NCBI RefSeq assembly: GCF_002514735.1
Contig: NZ_NBWU01000001.1
Coordinates: 1,178,001 to 1,242,000 of the forward strand
DNA: 64,000 nt
Direction: 5' to 3'
From: Sediminicola luteus
GTDB taxonomy: Bacteria > Bacteroidota > Bacteroidia > Flavobacteriales > Flavobacteriaceae
Below, in pieces: positions 35,873 through 43,517 of this stretch. How positions within the stretch are numbered: the stretch's first letter is position 1; each line of letters starts with the position of its first letter. Under the pieces are notes generated by a model. The model saw nothing but the letters and a program-made list of their open reading frames with translations. It had not been told where the DNA came from and did not search any database. Both the position numbers and the translations under genes were made by a program.

Positions 35873-36057
35873 TTAGAGACTGTTTTGAAATGTGTGATTG
35901 GAATTTTTATAGGTTGTTTTTGATGCCCTATGAGGCAAAATTTTTAAGCATAGCAGGGCTACGGTTCAAAATTTTAACGAAATAGGGCGCAAACCTGCCA
36001 CCGGCAGGCGGGAAGAAGCATAAAAAAACAATTGACATATTTCAAAACAGTCTCTTA
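35873..36057. mobile_element. MITE-like element with terminal inverted repeats and TTA target duplication
   Basis: The element spans 35876-36054 (179 bp). The left end reads GAGACTGTTTTGAAATGTGT and the right end, inverted, reads GAGACTGTTTTGAAATATGT; similarity extends to about 25 bp with few mismatches. It is flanked by TTA on both sides (35873-35875 and 36055-36057), a 3-bp duplication that fits IS5/IS1031-group transposition. It has no transposase. An internal CCTGCC...GGCAGG hairpin lies near 35995-36009. It sits between susD and the phosphodiesterase gene, 8 bp from the latter's start. Confidence 0.82.
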
Positions 36058-36120
36058 TACGCCAAAGGGATTACCCGATCTAACGGATAATCCCAATAAC
36101 TGTTTATTATGGACGGAGAT

Positions 36121-37563
36121 TTAGTAACGGTCTCCGGTTTCCCACCAACCTTTAATGTTGATGTCGTTACCGCCAATGGCTTGAATGGCGGCTTCGTAGT
36201 TCTCTTTGTTATCGTTCTGCTCCGATTCCGGATAAAGGAAACGTACTGGGTAACGATCTTGGTTCAAGTTATCTGGGCCAGCTTCCAAAGCCGGAAGTCC
36301 GGTACGACGGTAGTTGAACCATCCTTGGAAATCGACATTCCACAAGGCCAAGGTCTTTTGGGTCAACAACAACTCCAGCGTACCATCGTAGGCTACGGCC
36401 TCTTGGGCCAAATAAGTGGTAATGTCTTCGGCTGCAACGCCCCAATACCCTAAACTGGCTTCGATACCGGCATTGTAATAAGTTTCGGCATCGCCAGAGA
36501 TAAACCCACGCTGGGCGGCTTCGGCCAATATAAACTGAACTTCCGAGTTTTTGATGATAAAGGCCTCGGCATCGGTGCGGGAGAAGTAGAATAGGTTTAC
36601 ATCCAATCGGCACGGACTGAACTCATCGTCATAGGCCCTAGCGTTGTCTTGGTTCAGACCGATTGGGATACCCACCCAGTTGCCATCGGTATTGCGATCG
36701 AACCAAATGTCTAATCGGGGGTCGTTAAAACGGGTCAAATACTCCAATCCGGTGGTACATAGACTTTTTTCATCAAATCCGCCGATACGGCCGGTACTTT
36801 CTGGCCAAGAATCGGTATTGGTGGTACCGCTGAACTGTAAAATGGCATTGTCGGCGTTGTCCATAATGTAGTTTCCGCCAGAGACTATGGCCTGCATTTC
36901 GCTGCTTACATCCCTTCTTTTAGAGATTCGCATGAGGTAACGCAGACGTAACGAATTGGCCAAACGACGCCATTTTAAGGGATCTCCGTTATGGATGACA
37001 TCGCCAGAGTTTCCGGGAATGGCCTCGTTTTTGGCAAAAGCGGCATCGGCATCGGCCAAATCTTGCAATACCCCGTTATAGATATCTTCCTGATTATCGT
37101 ACTTAGGTTTAAAGATACCTTCGGTCTTACCCAAAAGCGCTTCTGAATAAGGCACATTGATGTACATATCGGTCAAGTTCGCAAAACAAAGGGCCCTCAT
37201 AGTTAGGGCAATACCCTCATAAGTGCTGTTCTGTGAACCTTCGGTACGCGAGATTTCCAAAATATCGTTTACCTCAGGCAGAATGTTATAGTAGAAAGAC
37301 CACATGCCTTCATCGTCCCATTCGAACTGTCCAAAACCAGGAAAGTTGTTCTTGGCCATCAATTGGGTAATGGTGTTACCATCGTCATAACCATCGTCGG
37401 TCAAACGGCGGGTAATCTCTGAAGTAACCGTAGCGGTAAGTAGGTTCGCACTTACGTTTTCCGGGCGGTTAGGGTTCATGTTCGTCGCCTCGAAGTCGTC
37501 GGTACAGCCTACCAACATTGCCCCGGCCAGAACTGTTGCGCTAAGAATCTTATATATTTTCAT
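36121..37563 (-). CDS. SusD/RagB-family outer-membrane lipoprotein
   Basis: Surface-exposed lipoprotein that caps its SusC partner and captures ligand. It has a lipobox (AGAMLVGC, cysteine near residue 20) and a helix-rich 480-residue body with the SusD-like pattern: TMRALCFANLTDMYINVPYSEAL near 125-145, WRRLANSLRLRYLMRIS near 205 and SEVQFILAEAAQRG near 345. It is of the type often annotated SusD-like 2. It follows SusC by 20 nt in one operon. The ligand is inferred from the downstream phospho- and phosphonohydrolases, since no glycoside hydrolase is present. Confidence 0.93.
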   Translation of the reverse strand: MKIYKILSATVLAGAMLVGCTDDFEATNMNPNRPENVSANLLTATVTSEITRRLTDDGYDDGNTITQLMAKNNFPGFGQFEWDDEGMWSFYYNILPEVNDILEISRTEGSQNSTYEGIALTMRALCFANLTDMYINVPYSEALLGKTEGIFKPKYDNQEDIYNGVLQDLADADAAFAKNEAIPGNSGDVIHNGDPLKWRRLANSLRLRYLMRISKRRDVSSEMQAIVSGGNYIMDNADNAILQFSGTTNTDSWPESTGRIGGFDEKSLCTTGLEYLTRFNDPRLDIWFDRNTDGNWVGIPIGLNQDNARAYDDEFSPCRLDVNLFYFSRTDAEAFIIKNSEVQFILAEAAQRGFISGDAETYYNAGIEASLGYWGVAAEDITTYLAQEAVAYDGTLELLLTQKTLALWNVDFQGWFNYRRTGLPALEAGPDNLNQDRYPVRFLYPESEQNDNKENYEAAIQAIGGNDINIKGWWETGDRY

Positions 37564-37583
37564 CTTGTTTTTTCTTTAGGAAA

Positions 37584-40500
37584 TTAGAATTGTACGTTTA
37601 GGTTAAGACCAAAACTACGGGTGCTTGGTAAGGCCATATCTTCTACACCTGGTACAATGGTAGCACCGGAGAAAGAGATGGTTTCAGGATCTACATGTGG
37701 GTTTTCGGTCCAAAGGGCCAGGTTACGGCCTACCAAGGCGATGCTGGCGGCTTGTATCGGGGTTTTCTCCAAGATTTTTCGTGGAAAATTGTAGCCTAAA
37801 CGTATTTCCCTAAGTTTTACATAAGTAGCGTCGAACATAGAGCTTTCCTCGTTACTACGCTTGTATACATGGGAATAATAGTTAGAGGCGGCTACGTTTT
37901 GGGTATTCGGGGTATAGGTGCCGTCGCCATTATCGATAACGCCTTCGGCAACAATGCCACTTTCCCTACCGGGCACAGTGAAATCCAACATACCTGTGGT
38001 ACCCCCGATCGCAACGGTACGGGAGTGGAATACCCCACCTTGACGCCAATCGAACAATACGCTTAGGTCAAAGTTTTTGTATTTGAAATTGTTCTGGAAA
38101 CCTAACATAAAGTCGGGGTTGTAGTTACCCAGATTACGCAATTCACTGCTACGAATAGGTAGCCCTGAATTCTCATCGATGATCCATTGACCATGGTAAG
38201 GACTGTTTTTGTCGTCCACTTTTTCGAAACCGGTACCATATACACTACCAATACGCTCACCTATTTCGGCGCCCACGATCAGGTAGTTACTGGCCGTTCT
38301 GTAGAAGTCGAGATCATCGATCAATTCGTTTACCTTACCACGGTTCATGGTGAAGTTAATGTTGGTTTGCCACATAAAGTTGTCGGTAACCACGGGCTTG
38401 GCACCCAAAGTAATCTCGAGACCCTTGTTCTCTAGTTCACCGGCATTTACGAAACGTGAACTAAATCCGGAAGTAGTGGAAACCGGCAAAGAGATCAATT
38501 GGTTTTTGGTCCGGGCTTTGTATACGGCGATATCTAGGTTTAATCGACTTTGGAAGAAACGTAGGTCTGCCCCGATTTCAAAAGAATCGGTAAGCTCAGG
38601 TTTTAAGTTTTCGTTTGGTAGCTCGGATGGAGAATATACCCTCGAGTTTCCGTTAAAAGGGGTACCGAAACCATAGGTAGGCGCCAAACGGTAGGGGTCG
38701 GTATCGTTACCTACAGAGGCCCAACCGGCACGAAGCTTGGCGAAGCTAATCGCCTCAGGCATTTCGAACATATCCGAAAGAATGGCACTGGCATTTACCG
38801 ATGGGTAAAAATAGCTCCAGTTTTCCTTAGGTAGGGTAGAAGACCAGTCGTTACGGGCGGTTAAATCGAGGAACAACATGTTCTTATAGGCCAAATTGGC
38901 GAAGGCATATACACTGTTCACTTTCTTTTTCGAATCCCAGTCGGTAGACGATAACGGCTCGGCGGCATTATCGAAGTTGTATACACCGGGTACCGACAAA
39001 GAGTTGGCACTGATCCTTTGGTAACTGTTTTTGTTCGATCTGTGGTTGGCACCTACAGAAGCCCCCAATTCCAAGTCTTCGTTAATGTCGGTATTATAGC
39101 TCAACAAGAAATCGGTATTCTGCTCAAAGCCGTAGATATAATCTTCACGGTATTGTCCGTTGGGGAAACGCTGTGTAGAATAGGCCCTTTTACGTTTATC
39201 GATCTCGTTGGAGTAGTCTAGACCGGTACGTACCATTAAATTGAACTTATCGCCCAATTTCATATCGGCCCTCATGTTTCCGATCAAACGATCTTTGTTG
39301 AAACCGTTGGTGTTTTCATGAACCGTGAAGTAAGGGTTGTCGTGGTAGTTATAGTTATAGTTGAATTGTTGGATACCTTCTAAACCTGGCTGCCAGTAAT
39401 CTTTTAAAGAGTTCATATCGATATGACGGCCGAACCAGATCCATAGGTACATAATGTTCTCTGTACCATAAGAGTTGTTCGGGCGGTTACGTGAACCACT
39501 GTTTACATAGTTCATAGAACCACTCACCTTTAACCAATCGGTAAGGTTGTATGAGCCGTTAATGGCGTAAGTGCGACGCTTAAAGTTAGAGTTGGGTACG
39601 ATACTCTCACTCTGTAGATCGGTAAACGATACCCTGAAATTACCATCTTCGTTACCTCCGGAAAGGGCCACGTTATTACTCATGGTAAATCCGGTACGAA
39701 AGAAATCTTCGATATTACCGGGTTGAGGGGAAAATGGGGTGGCGATGATCTCATCGGCAAAGGTACCATCGGCATTTCTGGGGCGAAGGTTTACATCACC
39801 GGCCCTAAAACCTGAGGTGGTCGGACTATCGTGTTGCGGAATCAATTGACCATTCATGGCCGGACCCCAACTTTCGTCTACGTGGTCGTTTACACCACCG
39901 GTCAAAGAACGGTTTTGACCGCCATCGCCAAAGGCGAACTGACCATTGGAACCTTGTCCGTAAACGTCTTGGTATTTAGGCATGGTCAAGATAGTCTCGA
40001 AGGTGGTGTTGTTGGTAACACTAACCCCGATACCACGTGATTTGGTACCACTTTTGGTGGTAATAAGAATGACACCATTACCACCACGGGAGCCGTAAAG
40101 TGCGGTAGCACTAGGCCCTTTTAGTACGGTCATACTCTCTACATCGTCTGGGTTAATGTCCATGGCCCCGTTTCCGAAATCCACTTCCATATTACCATCT
40201 CCACTGTTGCTACTTACATCGTTGTTGATCGGAATACCATCTACCACGAACAAAGGCGAGTTGTTGGTAAAAGAACTTTCTCCCCTTATTATAATATTGG
40301 AAGTACCTCCTATACCCGAGTTTCCCCCGGTTACCTGAACCCCGGCCATTTTACCGGCCAGTGAGTTAACTACGTTTACTTCTTTGGCTTGGGTAATCTC
40401 GTCTCCAGAAACTTCTTGGATGGCATACCCCAGTTTCTTGGTTTCCCTTTTTATACCCAAGGCGGTAACCACGACCTCGTCCAGTTCTTGGGAAGCCGGT

Positions 40501-40781
40501 TGTAATACCACTTGAATATTCGATTTGCCCGCGGTAGGTACCTCTTGATCGGTGTAACCTACATAAGACACTAATAATACAGCATCGTTCGCTGGTACCT
40601 CAATGGTAAAATTACCATCGAAATCGGTCGATGTTCCCGAAGAACTTCCTTTCACTACTATGGTAGCGCCCGGCAAGGGAATGTTGTTCTCGTCTAGGAC
40701 CGTTCCCGTGATATTTTGTTGGGAATAGCCCGTGATAATGGCGAATAAGGCCAAAATCAGAGTTAGTTTGCTTTTCATCAT
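37584..40781 (-). CDS. SusC/RagA-family TonB-linked outer-membrane transporter
   Basis: TonB-dependent importer of 1065 residues. Signal peptide MMKSKLTLILALFAIITGYS; the double ATG at 40781/40778 was chosen over the start at 40823. A carboxypeptidase-regulatory-like domain follows (ITGTVLDENNIPLPGATIVV). Then come the TonB-box/plug region (LDEVVVTALGIKRETKKLGYAIQ), plug signatures (SLAGKMAGVQVTGG, SFTNNSPLFVVDGIPI, VLKGPSATALYGSRGGNGVI) and a beta-barrel ending in a terminal aromatic (NLNVQF). It is the first gene of the operon running to 28831 and forms the outer-membrane uptake complex with the SusD encoded next. Confidence 0.95.
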   Translation of the reverse strand: MMKSKLTLILALFAIITGYSQQNITGTVLDENNIPLPGATIVVKGSSSGTSTDFDGNFTIEVPANDAVLLVSYVGYTDQEVPTAGKSNIQVVLQPASQELDEVVVTALGIKRETKKLGYAIQEVSGDEITQAKEVNVVNSLAGKMAGVQVTGGNSGIGGTSNIIIRGESSFTNNSPLFVVDGIPINNDVSSNSGDGNMEVDFGNGAMDINPDDVESMTVLKGPSATALYGSRGGNGVILITTKSGTKSRGIGVSVTNNTTFETILTMPKYQDVYGQGSNGQFAFGDGGQNRSLTGGVNDHVDESWGPAMNGQLIPQHDSPTTSGFRAGDVNLRPRNADGTFADEIIATPFSPQPGNIEDFFRTGFTMSNNVALSGGNEDGNFRVSFTDLQSESIVPNSNFKRRTYAINGSYNLTDWLKVSGSMNYVNSGSRNRPNNSYGTENIMYLWIWFGRHIDMNSLKDYWQPGLEGIQQFNYNYNYHDNPYFTVHENTNGFNKDRLIGNMRADMKLGDKFNLMVRTGLDYSNEIDKRKRAYSTQRFPNGQYREDYIYGFEQNTDFLLSYNTDINEDLELGASVGANHRSNKNSYQRISANSLSVPGVYNFDNAAEPLSSTDWDSKKKVNSVYAFANLAYKNMLFLDLTARNDWSSTLPKENWSYFYPSVNASAILSDMFEMPEAISFAKLRAGWASVGNDTDPYRLAPTYGFGTPFNGNSRVYSPSELPNENLKPELTDSFEIGADLRFFQSRLNLDIAVYKARTKNQLISLPVSTTSGFSSRFVNAGELENKGLEITLGAKPVVTDNFMWQTNINFTMNRGKVNELIDDLDFYRTASNYLIVGAEIGERIGSVYGTGFEKVDDKNSPYHGQWIIDENSGLPIRSSELRNLGNYNPDFMLGFQNNFKYKNFDLSVLFDWRQGGVFHSRTVAIGGTTGMLDFTVPGRESGIVAEGVIDNGDGTYTPNTQNVAASNYYSHVYKRSNEESSMFDATYVKLREIRLGYNFPRKILEKTPIQAASIALVGRNLALWTENPHVDPETISFSGATIVPGVEDMALPSTRSFGLNLNVQF

Positions 40782-40789
40782 TTCTTTCG

Positions 40790-40800
40790 TATTTGTAAAC
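40790..40800 (-). promoter_or_regulatory. 11-mer GTTTACAAATA in the susC leader
   Basis: On the minus strand GTTTACAAATA lies 8 nt before the susC start. The identical 11-mer lies on the plus strand at 44799-44809 before the transporter gene of the second operon, and a 10-bp inverted match is at 44847-44856. It may be an operator shared by the two operons, with the XRE-cupin protein as candidate ligand; AT-rich coincidence is possible. Confidence 0.35.
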
Positions 40801-41013
40801 TTTAGTTGATATTGGTTCGGCAAATATCCAAGGGTGAGGTTAATAGAAAAGGCTATTTATATTAAATGATCGCAACTTTTATATTAAGATTGTTATTAAA
40901 GTGTTAAGGCGATAAATAGTAACATATAGTAAAATTCTGTTATTCTTATAGCGTGTAGGAAAAAGGAGGGTGTTATGGCAGTTGGCTCCCGTATGAAAAC
41001 GAGAAGCGGACGA

Positions 41014-41043
41014 TTTGCTTTTTCGTTATTAAGTGTATTTTTG
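41014..41043 (+). promoter_or_regulatory. Canonical flavobacterial promoter of the XRE-cupin gene
   Basis: TTTG at 41014-41017, an 18-nt spacer, and TATTTTTG (TAnnTTTG) at 41036-41043. The ATG at 41048 starts 5 nt after the last G of the box, so transcription probably starts at or next to the start codon (leaderless mRNA). Confidence 0.7.
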
Positions 41044-41047
41044 GGCT

Positions 41048-41614
41048 ATGGACAACTACATTATCGGTATTGGAAAACGGATCAAGGAGATTCGCAAGCA
41101 GAACCAACAGACCATTAGCGAGCTGGCCCAAAAGGCAGAGGTAAGCGGGGGGTTGATCTCGCGAATAGAAAATGGGCGTACGGTACCCTCGCTTCCGGTT
41201 CTTTTTAAGATTATCGCTTCTTTGGATGTAGAGGTGACCGATTTTTTTAAGGCCATGCCGCATATGAACGGAAGTCCGTTTTTGGTTTCCCGCAAGGCAG
41301 ATCATAGTGTTATCGAAAAAGAAGATGAGGCCGTTGGTTTTACCTATGAATATATTTTTGGAAAACAGTTGAGCGCCCAAGGTTTTGAAACGGTTTTACT
41401 AACCGTATCCCCCGATTCGAAACGGGATCAGGTAATTACCGATGCCTTCGAATTCAAATATGTTTTATCTGGGGAGTGTGTGTACCAGATAGACCAAGAA
41501 GAGGTGTTGGTGTGTGAGGGCGATAGTATTTTCTTTGACGGACGTATTCCGCATGTGCCTATTAACAGGAGTAAAACACCTTGTCGAATGTTGGTAATCT
41601 ACTTCTTTATGTAG
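41048..41614 (+). CDS. XRE-family regulator with C-terminal cupin domain
   Basis: A 188-residue one-component regulator. The XRE helix-turn-helix covers about residues 6-62 (IGKRIKEIRKQNQQTISELAQKAEVSGGLISRIENGR, cut here by family motif). The cupin domain covers about 105-185, with FKYVLSGECVYQIDQEEVLVCEGDSIFFDGRIPH, in which the GDSIFF and PH segments form the pocket. It is transcribed alone on the plus strand between two minus-strand operons, divergent from susC. Regulators of this type bind small ligands or metals in the cupin. Control of the flanking phosphonate-type operons is inferred from position. The ATG at 41048 was chosen over GTG 41033, which precedes the promoter box. Confidence 0.88.
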   Translation: MDNYIIGIGKRIKEIRKQNQQTISELAQKAEVSGGLISRIENGRTVPSLPVLFKIIASLDVEVTDFFKAMPHMNGSPFLVSRKADHSVIEKEDEAVGFTYEYIFGKQLSAQGFETVLLTVSPDSKRDQVITDAFEFKYVLSGECVYQIDQEEVLVCEGDSIFFDGRIPHVPINRSKTPCRMLVIYFFM

Positions 41615-41685
41615 GACCTACCCCCAGCTTAAAATTCCTACAAAAAAGCCGGGGCCGATCCTGGTTAGCCTGGTAAGTAGGCTCT

Positions 41686-42363
41686 TTACAAGTATTTCTT
41701 TAGTTCTACCAATGAATCTAATACAGCAGTGGGCTGGGCCAACTCCAATTGTTCACGGGTTTGGGCGCCAGTGGTTACCCCTATGGTAATGCCGCAATTC
41801 ACATTCTTACCTTCTTCTATATCAATGGCCGAGTCGCCGGCTTTCAATACTTGGCTTGGGTCGGAAATACCGCAAAGTTCCATGGCCTTAAGTATCATGT
41901 CGGGTTGAGGCCTACCACGCTCAACATCGTCGGCGGTTACCAATACATCGTAGGTGCTGCCGGCTTGCCATTCCATTTTATCTAGTAGTAAGGTGGCCGT
42001 TTTATTATCGTAACCTGTGTTCAAGGCAATTTTTATATCCTTTTGCCGTAAAGTTTCCAGTAGGGTCTCCATACCGGTATAGGTAGTCACTTCCAAGGCA
42101 TGATACGCAGCTTCCAAAAGCGATTTAAAATCGGTGAATACAGCCTGGGGATCAATATCGTTTCTTTGTTGTAAGTTGAGTATATCGGTTATAGCCGTAA
42201 GCTTTTCCTTACCGGCCCCATGTTCCAAAACATAGTCGAGGGTTACCGTACAGCCATGTTTTTCCAAGGCTTGGGTCACGGTCTTATAGACTACATTATC
42301 TTCGTTTACGGTGGTACCCGCCATATCGAAAACGACCAGTTTTATGGTCTTCAAATCCATCAT
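41686..42363 (-). CDS. Phosphonatase-like HAD hydrolase (PhnX-like, TIGR03351 type)
   Basis: A cytosolic haloacid-dehalogenase-superfamily enzyme of 225 residues. Motif I is LVVFDMAGTTVNEDN, in which the DxAGT form is typical of phosphonatases. The cap segment EHGAGKEKLTAI has a lysine where phosphonoacetaldehyde hydrolase uses its Schiff-base lysine. Motif II is near ALNTGYDNKTA, and motifs III/IV are RGRPQPDMIL and KAGDSAIDIEEGKN. This clade is named for its repeated neighbourhood with a FAD oxidoreductase, as here. Likely reaction: phosphonoacetaldehyde to acetaldehyde and phosphate. It overlaps the oxidoreductase gene by 1 nt. Another phosphatase activity remains possible. Confidence 0.82.
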   Translation of the reverse strand: MMDLKTIKLVVFDMAGTTVNEDNVVYKTVTQALEKHGCTVTLDYVLEHGAGKEKLTAITDILNLQQRNDIDPQAVFTDFKSLLEAAYHALEVTTYTGMETLLETLRQKDIKIALNTGYDNKTATLLLDKMEWQAGSTYDVLVTADDVERGRPQPDMILKAMELCGISDPSQVLKAGDSAIDIEEGKNVNCGITIGVTTGAQTREQLELAQPTAVLDSLVELKKYL

Positions 42364-43517
42364 TATATATTAAAGAGTTGGTTTATATTCATTCTTGAGA
42401 ATCCGGCACTTCCGGTCATGCCCTTACCACCTATACCGGTAATGATATGAATGTTATCATCGATGGTCTCTTGGTAAAGATCGGCATTTTTACACTGGGA
42501 ATATAGGCCGAACCAGCGCTGTTTGATGCGGTAATTGGGCAGGTCTATTATTTTTTTGGCCTCAGTTATCATGAACTCATCAATGTCCATATCGAGGTCG
42601 AATCCCAGGGAATCGGCTTGGGCGGCATCTGAGTATTGATGCGAATCGCCCAAGATTACCGAACCGTCGGCGGCTTGTTTGAACAGTATATGTACCCCCC
42701 ATTTTTTTTGAGGGGAATTAGGATCTTCCTTAGCTTTTATGGCATCGTAAGAAGGACATTCGCGAAAGGACTCGTAACGGCGAATGGTAAGGCCGGTAAG
42801 CACCGATCCCGGTAAGCGGTAATTGTCTTGGGGTTCGGTCTGCATCATCTGTAGTTTGGTTACCTCAAGATCGCTCTCGGCGAAGCGTTGGGGAAAAAGA
42901 CTTTTAAAATCGTGGCCGTTACAGATCAAAACCTTTTGGGTTCGGAAGGCCTTTCCGTTCAGGGCCGATACTTTAACACAACCGCTCAATGCTTCCGTTT
43001 CCACCACTTGGGTGTTGAAGAATAGATCGACCCCCATTTGGGCCAATATCGTATGTACTTCATGGATCATGCGACGGGGTTCTACGGTAACTTCCTCTGG
43101 GAAAAATAAACCGCCCTTGCAATAATCGGCACGTAGACCCGGATACTTTTCCAGGCACTCGGTTTTGGTCATCATATGGGAACTATAGCCATTTTCGAGG
43201 TTAATGCGGGCCAGTTCTTCCAATAGGGTCAGTTCTTCATAATCGGAAGCCAAGTACACCGTGCCGTGATTGCGAACACTGATATCTTGGCGCTCTTGTA
43301 GGTCTTTGTAAATCAGTAGGCTTTCGCGACCGTAGGCCTGCCATTTACTGTCCATGCCCGAGGGTACCACTTGTCCGAAATTGCGGACCGTGGCGTCTAC
43401 TGGGGCGGCATTTTTTTCTAAGAGAGCCACTTTAAGGCCAGCTTTTTGGGCATGAAAGGCATGAAAGGTACCCAATACCCCGGCACCTACCACGATGAGG
43501 TCGTATTTTGACTTCAT
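42363..43517 (-). CDS. FAD-dependent amine oxidoreductase, TIGR03364 type (phosphonate-associated)
   Basis: A DAAO/glycine-oxidase-fold flavoprotein of 384 residues. The FAD-binding motif is VVGAGVLGTFHAFHAQ at residues 9-24, followed by ALLEKNAAP. The segment ATVRNFGQVVPSGM is characteristic of the TIGR03364 clade. Later parts include KVLICNGHDFKSLFP and the C-terminal DNIHIITGIGGKGMTGSAG. Members occur with PhnX-like hydrolases and are proposed to oxidise 2-aminoethylphosphonate or its N-methyl form to phosphonoacetaldehyde. It overlaps the transporter gene by 4 nt and the HAD gene by 1 nt. Substrate is inferred from context. Confidence 0.83.
   Translation of the reverse strand: MKSKYDLIVVGAGVLGTFHAFHAQKAGLKVALLEKNAAPVDATVRNFGQVVPSGMDSKWQAYGRESLLIYKDLQERQDISVRNHGTVYLASDYEELTLLEELARINLENGYSSHMMTKTECLEKYPGLRADYCKGGLFFPEEVTVEPRRMIHEVHTILAQMGVDLFFNTQVVETEALSGCVKVSALNGKAFRTQKVLICNGHDFKSLFPQRFAESDLEVTKLQMMQTEPQDNYRLPGSVLTGLTIRRYESFRECPSYDAIKAKEDPNSPQKKWGVHILFKQAADGSVILGDSHQYSDAAQADSLGFDLDMDIDEFMITEAKKIIDLPNYRIKQRWFGLYSQCKNADLYQETIDDNIHIITGIGGKGMTGSAGFSRMNINQLFNI

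Noticed and set aside
36121-40781. Ordinary polysaccharide utilisation locus.
   Set aside because: SusCD is present, but the operon has no glycoside hydrolase, polysaccharide lyase or carbohydrate kinase; the hydrolases belong to phosphoesterase superfamilies.
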